A stretch of DNA of 64,000 nt from Verrucomicrobiota bacterium. Its GTDB lineage: Bacteria > Verrucomicrobiota > Verrucomicrobiia > Limisphaerales > PALSA-1396. A program made the position numbers and the translations under genes. Each line of letters opens with the position of its first letter. Position 1 is the stretch's first letter. The notes beneath the pieces were generated by a model. It saw only the letters and a program-made list of their open reading frames with translations, was not told the DNA's origin and searched no databases. The stretch covers positions 123,086 through 187,085 of the forward strand of contig JACQFP010000006.1 of the NCBI GenBank assembly GCA_016200005.1, in the 5' to 3' direction. Below, one piece after another: positions 8,496-16,421 of this stretch.

Positions 8496-9401
8496 TCATT
8501 CCCCCACAATCTCCACCTCAGTCTCCAACTCAATTCCCCGCTCCGTTCTTGCCCGGTGACGGATGACGTCGATCAATTCCAAAACATCCTTCGCCGTGGC
8601 CGTGCCTTCATTGACAATGAAATTTCCGTGTTCGTCGGAAACCACGGCGCCGCCAACGCGAGTGCCCTTCAAGCCCAGTTCGTCAATCAGTTTGCCGGCA
8701 GGGATGGTGCCGGGGTTCTTGAAAATGCAACCGGCACTCGGCGCGCTCGGCTGCGTGTCCCAGCGTTTCTTGTTAAACGTATCCATCCGCTGCTTGACCA
8801 CGTCGCGCGAGGCGGGATGGCCTTTGAGCACCGCACCCAGCGCAATGTGGTTCTTCAGCAAGGCGCAACTGCGGTACTCCACTTCCACTTCGCCGACGTC
8901 GCGATTATGCACCTCGCCGCTGTAATCCATGAAACGAATGGACTCCACAACATCAAACATCCACCCACCCATCGCGCCGGCGTTCATCCGCAACGCGCCG
9001 CCCACGCTGCCGGGAATGCCCTCCAGAAATTCCAGGCCGGTAAGGCCGTTCCGGCGGGCTTCCACCGCCACCAGTTTGAGTTTGGCGCCCGCGCCGCAAT
9101 GCAGCCGGTAACCGGCGACCTCGATGCGATTGAAATGCGGATGCGCCAGGCAAATCACCACACCCCGGATGCCGCCGTCTTTGATCAACAGGTTGGAGCC
9201 GCGACCGAGCAGCATGAACGGCAAATGATGCTCCGCGCAAAACTTCAGCACTGCGGCCAGTTCCTCTTCGCCAGCCGGTTCAACATACAGATCCGCGGGG
9301 CCGCCGACGCGCAGCGTCGTACGTTTCGCCAACGGCTCGTCCAGTCGCAGCACAGTGTCGGGCGAAAGTTTCGCAGCCAGTGCTTCCTTCAGCGCAATCA
9401 T
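8496..9401 (-). CDS. murB: UDP-N-acetylenolpyruvoylglucosamine reductase MurB
   Basis: FAD enzyme of 301 residues that reduces the enolpyruvyl group to form UDP-MurNAc. FAD-binding motifs are LGRGSNLLIKDGG and GIPGSVGGALRMNAGAMGG. The catalytic serine region is SAGCIFKNPG and the later conserved part is HGNFIVNEG. This is the compact form without the extra loop of the E. coli enzyme. ATG 9401 is preceded by AGGAAG at good spacing, so I prefer it over upstream in-frame starts, which lie in low-complexity sequence. Its usual neighbour murC is missing. Confidence 0.95.
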   Translation of the reverse strand: MIALKEALAAKLSPDTVLRLDEPLAKRTTLRVGGPADLYVEPAGEEELAAVLKFCAEHHLPFMLLGRGSNLLIKDGGIRGVVICLAHPHFNRIEVAGYRLHCGAGAKLKLVAVEARRNGLTGLEFLEGIPGSVGGALRMNAGAMGGWMFDVVESIRFMDYSGEVHNRDVGEVEVEYRSCALLKNHIALGAVLKGHPASRDVVKQRMDTFNKKRWDTQPSAPSAGCIFKNPGTIPAGKLIDELGLKGTRVGGAVVSDEHGNFIVNEGTATAKDVLELIDVIRHRARTERGIELETEVEIVGE

Positions 9402-9460
9402 GTCTTCCTGAAACTCACTTTCGTTTCGACTCACACACTCTGGAATGGGATTCGATTGGT

Positions 9461-10642
9461 TCACGTCAGGGCGGTCTGGCGGGGTGGAAGAGGGGAAATG
9501 GCAGGTGGCAGATGGGAAGGCCATTCGCCCAGCTCCAATTTGTGATTTCCGATCTGAGCAAGCATGCATTCGGCGATCTGTTCTGCGGCGCGCGGTGAAT
9601 GCCAGCTTGCGAGGGCCGTCTGCATGCGCTCGCGGGCGGCGGCGTTCTCAACGAGTTCCAGAATCAACCGCAATAATTTCTCCGGCGTGGCCGCCCGTTG
9701 CTCCAGCAACCGCGCGGCGCCGGTCTCTTCAAACGCGCGGGCATTATAGAATTGATGGTTGTCCGCGGCGCCCGGCAAGGGAATCAGCACCGACGGCACA
9801 CGCATCGCCGCCAGTTCCGCGAGTGACGACGCGCCCGCGCGGTTGATGGCCACGGTGGCCGCGCCCAGCGCCAGCTCCATCTCCGCGAGAAATGGGACAA
9901 CCACGGCCTTCAATTCGTGAGTGGCGCAGGCATCAGTGACTCTTTGCGACTTCTTCGAACCCGTGAGATGGAGCAGTTGTAATTGCGGCGCGCGCTCCGC
10001 CAACCGGGGCAGCATTTGCAAAATGAGTTCGTTGATCGCGTTGGCGCCCTGGCTCCCGCCCATCACGAGCAACACCGGTCTTTGCGCATCCAGTCCCAAA
10101 GCGGCGCGGCAAGCCCCGGGATCGCGTGGGCGGAATTGCGGTCGCACCGGCGTGCCGGTGATCAACACTTTACGCGTCGGCAAGAGCGAAGCCGCGGCGG
10201 GAAAGCCGACAAACGCCTGATCGACCTTGCGCGCCAGCCAACGGTTTGCCTTGCCCGGAATGGTGTTGGATTCGTGCAAGTAAGTTGCCGCCTGGGATTT
10301 TTGTGCCGCCCAAATCGGCGGCGCACTCGTGAACCCGCCCATCGCCAGCACGGCTTGCGGCGGACGCGCGCGAAAAAGTTTTTGCGCCGCCCGATAGGAT
10401 TGCCACGAACCTCGCACAAAGCCAATCCATCGACCGCGCGTCAGCCCCACCGCGGGCAAGGTGGCCACCGCCAGGTCAGTTGAGAGTGGAGAGTTGAGGG
10501 TTGAGAGCTGCCGGACGGCCAGTTGATCCACCTCTTTGGGAGAAACAAGGAGCGTGACGGCGCAGCCATGGTGGATGAGTTGGTGCGCCACCGCCAGACC
10601 CGGAAAGAGATGCCCGCCCGTGCCACCACACGCGATGGCCAC
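9461..10642 (-). CDS. murG: UDP-GlcNAc transferase MurG (lipid II synthase)
   Basis: Peripheral membrane glycosyltransferase that adds GlcNAc to lipid I; 393 residues, somewhat longer than usual. It starts with GTG at 10642, giving AIACGGTGGHLFPGLAVAHQL, the expected N-terminal Gly-rich loop. HESNTIPGKANRW, VMGGSQGA and NRAGASSLAELAAM are the family motifs. Two stretches look foreign: residues 46-55 (within LSTLNSPLSTDL) and about 375-384 (near the C-terminus) are encoded by heptamer arrays. A third array lies just before the start codon. The frame remains open throughout, so the enzyme is probably functional. Confidence 0.94.
   Translation of the reverse strand: MAIACGGTGGHLFPGLAVAHQLIHHGCAVTLLVSPKEVDQLAVRQLSTLNSPLSTDLAVATLPAVGLTRGRWIGFVRGSWQSYRAAQKLFRARPPQAVLAMGGFTSAPPIWAAQKSQAATYLHESNTIPGKANRWLARKVDQAFVGFPAAASLLPTRKVLITGTPVRPQFRPRDPGACRAALGLDAQRPVLLVMGGSQGANAINELILQMLPRLAERAPQLQLLHLTGSKKSQRVTDACATHELKAVVVPFLAEMELALGAATVAINRAGASSLAELAAMRVPSVLIPLPGAADNHQFYNARAFEETGAARLLEQRAATPEKLLRLILELVENAAARERMQTALASWHSPRAAEQIAECMLAQIGNHKLELGEWPSHLPPAISPLPPRQTALT
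9493..9520. repeat. Heptamer array in the 3' end of murG
   Basis: Four tandem 7-bp units (GGGAAAT, GGCAGGT, GGCAGAT, GGGAAGG). They encode part of the Pro-rich C-terminal tail of MurG, which looks unlike a normal MurG terminus. Confidence 0.65.
10479..10506. repeat. Heptamer array inside murG
   Basis: Four tandem 7-bp units (GTTGAGA, GTGGAGA, GTTGAGG, GTTGAGA) within the coding sequence. They are read antisense as part of LSTLNSPLSTDL. The same unit occurs at the S23 gene and in the murG-ftsW gap. Confidence 0.75.
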
Positions 10643-10646
10643 TGCC

Positions 10647-10735
10647 GGAGGCCGGAGGCCGGAGGCCGGAAGGCGGCGGGATGGGAGTTCAGAGTTCAGA
10701 GTTCAGCGTTGAGAGTTGAGAGTTGAATGTTGAGT
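10647..10735. repeat. Two heptamer arrays between ftsW and murG
   Basis: At 10647-10674 there are four units of the GGAGGCC type. At 10687-10735 there are seven units (GTTCAGA twice, GTTCAGC, GTTGAGA twice, GTTGAAT, GTTGAGT). Together they fill nearly the whole gap between ftsW and the murG start. Confidence 0.8.
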
Positions 10736-10738
10736 GTT

Positions 10739-11953
10739 TCAGTTTTCTGGTTTCCAGTCACTCGTGCCCGGCGTCACTCGACCGGCCGCGTTTCCCTTGC
10801 GCGCAATGCTGATCAACAGGCCGACACAGGTCAGCATCACGAGCAGACTGGAGCCGCCATAACTGATGAAGGGCAGCGGCAATCCTTTGTTGGGCAGCGC
10901 GCTCGTGACCACACCAATGTTGATGAACGCTTGCAGCGCGATCAAAAATGTGATGCCCGAACCGAGCAACAGCCCGAACAGGTCGCGCGAATTCCAAGCG
11001 ATGTAAATGCCACAGATCACCAGCGCCACGAACGCCACGACCACCAGAAGGGTGGCGATCAACCCCAGTTCCTCGCCAATCACTGAAAAAATAAAATCGG
11101 TGTGATGATCAGGAAGGAAACCAAGTTTCTGGCGGCTTTCGCCCAGGCCCCGGCCGGTCACGCCGCCCGAGCCCAGCGCCAGCATGGCATGATACGCCTG
11201 ATAGCCAACGCCGGCTTTGGTTTCCTCCAGGTTGATCCAACTGAAAATTCTTCGAATGCGCATCGGATCGTGAAACAGTGAAATTACCAGGCCCACCACC
11301 GCCACCACCACCGGCGGAACCAAAAATTTCCAGCGAACGCCCGCAATCAACAGCAATGCGCCGCTGACTGACGCCAGCAGAATCGCAGTGCCGCGGTCCG
11401 GCTCGATGAAAATCAAACCCAGCACCAAGCCGATGATCACGCTCGGAATTCCGATGCCGCGCCAGAACGTCTGCATGTGCCTTTGATACCGCGACGCGTA
11501 ATGGGCCAGCACGATAATCAAAGTGATCTTGGCCAGTTCCGAAGGCTGGAAACTGCCCACGCCGAAATCAAACCAACGCCGCGCGCCTTTGACCATCCCG
11601 CGCCCGATCCCCGGGATCAACACCAGCACCAGCAAAACCACCGTCAGCGCCAGAAGCGGCCAGGCCAGTTTTTGGAATACCCGGTAATCCAACGAAGCCG
11701 CCAGCCCACAGGCCAGCAATCCGAGTGCACACCAAGCCAATTGTCGGACCAAATAAGTTGCGCCGACTTGCGGCATACCGACGCTGGAACTGTAGAGCAT
11801 CACCATGCCCAGCGCCAGCAGGGCAGCGACACAAAACACGAGAGTGGTGGTCGCGAGTTTCAGCTTGCCAGCGTTGACCCCGGGACCGGACAGAGGAGCG
11901 TCCGGCCCCGTTTGAATCGCTTTTCGAGTCCTGGCCATGTTGAGTCTCGCCAT
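10739..11953 (-). CDS. ftsW: Septal peptidoglycan polymerase FtsW
   Basis: SEDS-family glycosyltransferase that polymerises lipid II at the septum together with FtsI; 404 residues with about ten membrane helices. The conserved SEDS end is PLPFISYGGSSLLVMLTC, with VIGEELGLIATL and GRGLGESRQKLGFLPDHHTD before it. A second ATG at 11938 could be the start; the one at 11953 lies 9 bases after the stop of the LysM gene. The N-terminal 35 residues are cytoplasmic and polar. It lies in the dcw cluster between the LysM gene and murG. Confidence 0.95.
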   Translation of the reverse strand: MARLNMARTRKAIQTGPDAPLSGPGVNAGKLKLATTTLVFCVAALLALGMVMLYSSSVGMPQVGATYLVRQLAWCALGLLACGLAASLDYRVFQKLAWPLLALTVVLLVLVLIPGIGRGMVKGARRWFDFGVGSFQPSELAKITLIIVLAHYASRYQRHMQTFWRGIGIPSVIIGLVLGLIFIEPDRGTAILLASVSGALLLIAGVRWKFLVPPVVVAVVGLVISLFHDPMRIRRIFSWINLEETKAGVGYQAYHAMLALGSGGVTGRGLGESRQKLGFLPDHHTDFIFSVIGEELGLIATLLVVVAFVALVICGIYIAWNSRDLFGLLLGSGITFLIALQAFINIGVVTSALPNKGLPLPFISYGGSSLLVMLTCVGLLISIARKGNAAGRVTPGTSDWKPEN

Positions 11954-11962
11954 TCAAGTTTT

Positions 11963-12682
11963 CTAGTTTGCCGGCGGAGTTGTCGCGGGCGCGGGTGTTG
12001 GCTGAGCGGGAACCAGCGCCGGTGCGGCAGCTTTGGGCGCGGGCATTTTGAGTTCTTGCCCGACTTTGATCTTGTCCGTGGTCAAGTTGTTGGCTGCCCG
12101 GATGGCTTTGACCGTGGTATTATGTGCCTTGGCAATCGTGCTCAACGTATCGCCGGACTTGACCTTGTAAAGTTTCTCACCTTCCACCGCTGGAACGGTT
12201 GCGCCGTTGACTCCGGTCGCCGGCGCCGCGGCAGCAGGCGCAGGAATATGCAGCGTCTTGCCGATTTGCAGTTTGGCGGAATCGACACCGGGATTGGCGG
12301 CGGCGATCGCCTTCACAGAAACACCGAATTTCTTGCCGATGGTATAGAAGGAATCACCTTTAACGACGGTGTATTCCGTTGCGCCTGCCGCCGGAGCTCC
12401 GGGCGCCGGCGCGACCGGCAGATTGGTGTCGGCGGGTGGTGGCGTGGCGGTGTTGGTCAACTGCGGCAGTTCATTGGTCAGGGATTCCAACGGTGGCAGG
12501 GCGTTGGTCTCCGCCACGGGTGCCGGCGGTTGTTCGCGTTTGCAACCTTGCATCAGCAGCGGTCCCAGGAAGAGCACGTGCGCGGCGAGCACGATGAAAA
12601 CGGCGAGCTTCACGCGGGAGCGGCCCTTGATTTTTTGCTCCAGGTTCGAGCCTTGGGGAATGAGTGGATTTGAGTTATTCAT
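11963..12682 (-). CDS. Membrane-anchored protein with two LysM domains
   Basis: A 239-residue protein with a short cytoplasmic head, one membrane helix (about 26-46, VKLAVFIVLAAHVLFLGPLL), a Pro-rich linker, and two LysM domains. The first begins TEYTVVKGDSFYTIGKKFGV and the second KLYKVKSGDTLSTIAKAHNT. It ends with an Ala/Pro-rich tail. LysM binds the glycan of peptidoglycan, so a wall-anchoring role at the division site is plausible. Its position between mraY and ftsW, where murD is usual, is notable. Cleavage after the helix cannot be excluded, as a Cys follows at MQGC. Confidence 0.88.
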   Translation of the reverse strand: MNNSNPLIPQGSNLEQKIKGRSRVKLAVFIVLAAHVLFLGPLLMQGCKREQPPAPVAETNALPPLESLTNELPQLTNTATPPPADTNLPVAPAPGAPAAGATEYTVVKGDSFYTIGKKFGVSVKAIAAANPGVDSAKLQIGKTLHIPAPAAAAPATGVNGATVPAVEGEKLYKVKSGDTLSTIAKAHNTTVKAIRAANNLTTDKIKVGQELKMPAPKAAAPALVPAQPTPAPATTPPAN

Positions 12683-12955
12683 TATATTTGGCGCTGGTGG
12701 GCGTCCTTTCTTTGAGGTGGTTGGTGGTTCATGGTTGAGTTGCGCCGGGGTTTTTCCTCAAAAACCCCGAAGCAAATTAAAAAATTATTCTTCGACATTG
12801 TCGGTTCGGTTGGTCCCGACACGCGCGGGACTTTTGTTGTCGTTCCCCTCCGGGGCGCAGGCTACGGGCCGGAGGCCTGCGTGCGTGACGGCCGACTCCG
12901 AGTCGGGGTTGACCGCCTGGCGAAACACATCCCCCCGATGCTGGTGGTTTCGAAC

Positions 12956-13022
12956 CTCGCCCCGTTTAGTAGTGAGGCCGTTGAGCCGCCAGCGTGCCTG
13001 CTCGATTACTCCACGGGGCGAG
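12956..13022. repeat. Second copy of the 67-bp palindromic element
   Basis: The arms are CTCGCCCCGTTTAGTAG (12956-12972) and TTACTCCACGGGGCGAG (13006-13022) with a 33-bp spacer. Arm length, spacer length and total length equal those of the ftsA copy. The right arm matches the ftsA right arm at 15 of 17 positions. The arms here carry three mismatches, suggesting an older copy. Confidence 0.7.
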
Positions 13023-13213
13023 TCGAAGCTGGAGCAAGCGGCTGAAACCAACACCACCTCGCCCGGAACCCCGACCTCCGCCGTCGGGGCTCTGTTGACT
13101 GCTTCTAACAACGAACGCATCACGGTGCAAGGAGTAAAAAGGCGCCACGCCGCTTGTCCTTCGCGCGGGGAAGTGCTGACGTCGGGAAAGTTGAAAGCAG
13201 CAATCATTTCAGT

Positions 13214-13234
13214 TTTCTGCTTTCTGCTTTCTGC
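13214..13234. repeat. Heptamer array upstream side of mraY stop
   Basis: Three exact tandem copies of TTTCTGC, followed by a T-rich tail. It lies just downstream of the mraY stop codon. It is not preceded by a hairpin, so I do not call it a terminator. Confidence 0.7.
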
Positions 13235-13258
13235 TTTTTCATTTTCTTTCTTCATCGC

Positions 13259-14407
13259 TCACCGGATTTTCAAACTGCTCAAGGCCACGACCGCGAACAA
13301 CACTCCCAAAATGTAAAAGCGCATCACCACTTGCGATTCATACCAGCCTTTTTTTTCAAAATGATGATGAATGGGCGCCATCAAAAAAAGCCGCTGCCCC
13401 AACCCATACCGCCGGCGGGTGTAACGAAACCAGCCCGTCTGCAACAGCACCGAACCGGCTTCGATCACAAAAACCCCGCCCGCAATCACCAGCACCAGCG
13501 GTTGGTGAATCAGCACGGCGATGATCCCCAGCGCCCCGCCCAGCGGCAGTGAACCCGTGTCGCCCATGAACACTTGCGCCGGATGACAATTGAACCACAA
13601 GAAGCCCAACCCCGCGCCGATGATCGCCGCGCAGAACACGGTCAATTCACCGGCGCCCGAGACGTGCGGAATTTGCAGATACTTCGACAGTTCCACATGC
13701 CCCGCCGCGTAGGTCATCACCAGGAACACAATCGAAACAATCAACGTGCAGCCAATGGCCAGTCCGTCCAGCCCATCCGTCACGTTGACCGCGTTGGAAC
13801 TGCCAACGATGGTCAGCACCACCAACACCAGCCCGACGCCGGCGGCACCCGTCATCGCCGGATACTTGTAAAAGGGCACCATGATCTCCGTAATCAACTG
13901 GCTGGTCGCCGGCACCATCCACAAGTAAACGCCGATGAACAATGCCAACGCGGACTGCACCCAAAGTTTGACGTGCGATTTGGTTCCTCCGCCGCTCTGC
14001 TCCACGATTTTGGCGTAATCATCATAAAACCCCAGCCCGGCCAGCACGATCACCGACAGCAAACTCAGTTGCACCATGGTATTCCACTGCGCCCACAGCA
14101 GCGTCGTCAGGTTCAGCACCATGATGATCAGGACGCCGCCCATCGTCGGAGTTCCTTTCTTGCTTAAAACACGCGCCGTCATCCCGCCTGCCGTTTCAGC
14201 CTTGTCCAAATATTCCTGTCCAAATTTCAATTCTTTCAACCACACAATCACCCGCGGTCCGAGCCACCAACTCAGCAACAATGCCGTCACCGCCGCGCCG
14301 GCGGAACGGAACGTGATGTAACGAAAGAGGCGCAATCCCGAAACCCGATCCGCCCACGCCGTATCCGTGGAGACATCCAGAAAATATTGGCTCAAGTAAT
14401 AAAACAT
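13259..14407 (-). CDS. mraY: Phospho-MurNAc-pentapeptide transferase MraY
   Basis: Integral membrane enzyme of 382 residues with about ten helices. It joins UDP-MurNAc-pentapeptide to undecaprenyl phosphate to give lipid I. Catalytic and family motifs are GFYDDYAKI, NAVNVTDGLDGLAIG, FMGDTGSLPLGGALG and APIHHHFEKKGW. The N-terminus MFYYLSQYFLD is canonical. The start at 14407 is 3 bases after the stop of a small upstream ORF, which supports one transcript from murF through mraY. Confidence 0.97.
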   Translation of the reverse strand: MFYYLSQYFLDVSTDTAWADRVSGLRLFRYITFRSAGAAVTALLLSWWLGPRVIVWLKELKFGQEYLDKAETAGGMTARVLSKKGTPTMGGVLIIMVLNLTTLLWAQWNTMVQLSLLSVIVLAGLGFYDDYAKIVEQSGGGTKSHVKLWVQSALALFIGVYLWMVPATSQLITEIMVPFYKYPAMTGAAGVGLVLVVLTIVGSSNAVNVTDGLDGLAIGCTLIVSIVFLVMTYAAGHVELSKYLQIPHVSGAGELTVFCAAIIGAGLGFLWFNCHPAQVFMGDTGSLPLGGALGIIAVLIHQPLVLVIAGGVFVIEAGSVLLQTGWFRYTRRRYGLGQRLFLMAPIHHHFEKKGWYESQVVMRFYILGVLFAVVALSSLKIR

Positions 14408-14410
14408 TCG

Positions 14411-14656
14411 TCAATCGTGCCGGAACATTGGCAGCGGCTCGCCCCATAGAATAGAAGTGTCTGCATCGCCCGAAGTGGGTGCACCGTTCATTCCACTCGG
14501 CGAGTCTTTCGTGAGCTCTAGCTGGTTCCAGTCAGCCAGCCGGATAAGAAAACCCGGAACGCCGAGCGCCACCGCTTGGTCGCGAAGCTGGCGCTGCTCG
14601 TTCGCCAGTCGGCGTTTGGACTGCGCATGAACGCACTTGCTGGAGGAGTTTGTCAT
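14411..14656 (-). CDS. Small hypothetical protein between murF and mraY
   Basis: An 81-residue ORF starting with ATG at 14656, four bases after the murF stop and ending three bases before mraY. This tight packing is the main argument that it is translated. The first half is basic and helical (KRRLANEQRQLRDQAVALG). The second half is polar and ends WGEPLPMFRHD. No membrane helix or known motif is seen. It may be a lineage-specific member of the dcw operon. An alternative is a decayed remnant of another gene. Confidence 0.5.
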   Translation of the reverse strand: MTNSSSKCVHAQSKRRLANEQRQLRDQAVALGVPGFLIRLADWNQLELTKDSPSGMNGAPTSGDADTSILWGEPLPMFRHD

Positions 14657-14660
14657 AATA

Positions 14661-16088
14661 CTATTTGGGTTTAGCTGGCGTGCCCTCCGGAGAGTAGTCT
14701 CCGGGCCGGCGGCCGCGCAAAATTTCACCCACTCGCTCCAGGCGAGTGGCGCGCGACGCTTTCAAAAGCACGAGATCGCCGGTTTTCAAAAAGTTTTTCA
14801 CCGCGTGTCCTGCGGTTTCAACATCATCAAATTCGAATACCCGGTTGAGTCCGGCGGATCGGGCCGCGCCCGCCATCGCCCGGGCCATTTTTCCGACGGC
14901 AAACAGTTGTTCGACGCCCAGCTCCGCCGCCCGCCGTCCGACTTCCTCATGCGCCGCCGGACTGTGGGCGCCCAGTTCAGCCATGTCGCCGAGCACCGCC
15001 ACGCGGCGTCCGGCGCAGGGCAATTCCTGCAACACCTGCAACGCGACGAGCATCGAATCCGCATTGGCGTTATAGGAATCGTCCAGCACCTGGATGCCGT
15101 TCACTTCCCACAACTGCAACCGCATCTTCAATGGCTTGCAGTCGGCTAGGCCGCGCTGAATATCAGCGCGGCCCAGGCCCAGTTCCGCACCAACCACCAA
15201 CCCAAAAAGCGCGTTCACCACCTGATGCCGGCCCGATAAATTGATCCGGTATTCACCGGCAAGCTCCGCCTTCGGCGCCTCCACCTGAAATAGCGCACCC
15301 TGTTTCGACGACTGGATGTCGCGCGCGCGCCAATCGTTTTTGTCCGAAAGACCCACGCGCACAATGGGAGCACGGCTGCGTTTGGCAATGCGCTCGATGC
15401 CTTCGCTGTCACCGTTGACAAACAGCTTCCCATCCGCCGGCAACAATTCCGCCAACCAACCTTCTTCCTCAATCACGCCATTCATATTCTCAAAATATTC
15501 CAAGTGCTCCCGACCCAGACTGGTAATGATGCCGAACTTCGGCTGGATCATCCGCAGCAGCGGCGCCAGTTCGCCGGGATGGTTGGTGGCCACCTCCAGC
15601 ACCCCGACTTGAGTCGGGGCTTCCAGCTTCAACAAAGTCAACGGTACACCGATGTCATTGTTGAAGCTGGCTTCGCTCGCCAGCGTGGTCAGTTTTTGAC
15701 GCAACACTGCCGCCAACAATTCCTTGGTCGTCGTTTTTCCGTTCGACCCGCCCACCGCGATGACCGGCAATGCGAAGTCCATCCGGTAACGCGCCGCCAA
15801 CCGGCCCAAAGCCTGGCGCGGATCAGCCACCGTGATCACGGCGCAGCCGATGGCGGGCGTGACAGTTGCTTTGGAACGATTTATCAATACAGCAGCGGCA
15901 CCCTTGCGCGCCACTTCGGCCAGAAAATCGTGACCGTCGAATCGTTCGCCGGCCAACGCCACAAACAAGTCACCCCGCTGCGCCTGCCGTGAATCCGTGC
16001 AGACGCGGTTGATCAACGTCTCCGGAGCGCCACTGACTTGTTCCCCTGCGCAGGCGGCAACGACATATTTCAAAGAGCGAGGCTCCAT
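14661..16088 (-). CDS. murF: UDP-MurNAc-tripeptide:D-Ala-D-Ala ligase MurF
   Basis: Mur ligase of 475 residues that adds D-Ala-D-Ala to UDP-MurNAc-tripeptide. The N-terminal domain has VCTDSRQAQRGDLFVALAGE. The P-loop is GGSNGKTTTKE near residues 113-123. The middle domain has NIGVPLTLL and VATNHPGELAPL, and the C-terminal domain has LDDSYNANADSM. A palindrome CCCCGACTTGAGTCGGGG (about 15602-15619) lies within the coding region without disturbing the alignment. This is the only Mur ligase in the cluster. Confidence 0.96.
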   Translation of the reverse strand: MEPRSLKYVVAACAGEQVSGAPETLINRVCTDSRQAQRGDLFVALAGERFDGHDFLAEVARKGAAAVLINRSKATVTPAIGCAVITVADPRQALGRLAARYRMDFALPVIAVGGSNGKTTTKELLAAVLRQKLTTLASEASFNNDIGVPLTLLKLEAPTQVGVLEVATNHPGELAPLLRMIQPKFGIITSLGREHLEYFENMNGVIEEEGWLAELLPADGKLFVNGDSEGIERIAKRSRAPIVRVGLSDKNDWRARDIQSSKQGALFQVEAPKAELAGEYRINLSGRHQVVNALFGLVVGAELGLGRADIQRGLADCKPLKMRLQLWEVNGIQVLDDSYNANADSMLVALQVLQELPCAGRRVAVLGDMAELGAHSPAAHEEVGRRAAELGVEQLFAVGKMARAMAGAARSAGLNRVFEFDDVETAGHAVKNFLKTGDLVLLKASRATRLERVGEILRGRRPGDYSPEGTPAKPK

Positions 16089-16098
16089 CGCAAAAGCC

Positions 16099-16119
16099 GA
16101 AAGCAGAAACTCGAAAGCA
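16099..16119. repeat. Heptamer array upstream of murF
   Basis: Three 7-bp units (GAAAGCA, GAAACTC, GAAAGCA) immediately upstream of the murF start codon. They overlap the region where its ribosome site should lie. Confidence 0.6.
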
Positions 16120-16171
16120 AAAATGATTTCTGTTTCCGGATTGTTATCCTCTGTTTTGCCTTGTGATCCCC

Positions 16172-16399
16172 TTAAAACGGCCAGGCCGCACCGGCCAACC
16201 CTCGCGTCGAAACCTGCCGCTCTACCACCGCTCGCAAAGGTCCGGTGGCCTCTTCAATGTCCGCGGACGATGTAACCGCATTGGAGTCACATTCGATGAC
16301 GATTGGTTTCTTTCTCACCGCGCCGCAACCGCGCGTGCTGCGTTGCTCCGCGACCGCCGCGACGAGCAGATGGTGGGAGATGAGGGGTAGTGCATTCAT
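16172..16399 (-). CDS. Small hypothetical protein between ftsI and murF
   Basis: A 75-residue ORF on the cluster strand. It starts with ATG at 16399 after AAAGGT, a weak ribosome site, 22 bases after the ftsI stop. The N-terminus MNALPLISHHLLVAAVAEQ is mildly hydrophobic and could be a short signal or membrane segment. The middle part KKPIVIECDSNAVTSSADIE is acidic. The gap is where murE is usually found, but the protein has no Mur ligase motif. I do not recognise a family; the composition looks coding rather than random. Confidence 0.5.
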   Translation of the reverse strand: MNALPLISHHLLVAAVAEQRSTRGCGAVRKKPIVIECDSNAVTSSADIEEATGPLRAVVERQVSTRGLAGAAWPF

Positions 16400-16421
16400 T
16401 TTATACCTTTGGTTCAGGGTT

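Larger units (their letters stand above)
12683..13258. other. 576-bp intergenic gap with palindromes and repeats
   Basis: No convincing gene is seen here. The stretch holds a 67-bp palindromic element (12956-13022), a short palindrome CCGACTC-c-GAGTCGG near 12890-12905, an inverted repeat CCCCGAC / GTCGGGG near 13070-13090, and heptamers of TTTCTGC at 13214-13234. An open frame on the - strand from 13255 to 12785 is made of this repeat material and resembles no protein I know. In many dcw clusters murD occupies this place. Confidence 0.7.

Noticed and set aside
8187-9545. Long open frame on the + strand opposite ddl and murB
   Set aside because: It runs antisense to two clear enzymes, has no family features, and arises from the codon composition of the opposite strand.
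2049-10735. CRISPR array
   Set aside because: The repeats are contiguous 7- or 8-bp units without unique spacers, and there are no cas genes.
12785-13255. 156-codon - strand frame in the LysM-mraY gap
   Set aside because: It consists of palindromes and heptamer repeats and has no resemblance to MurD, which might be expected there.
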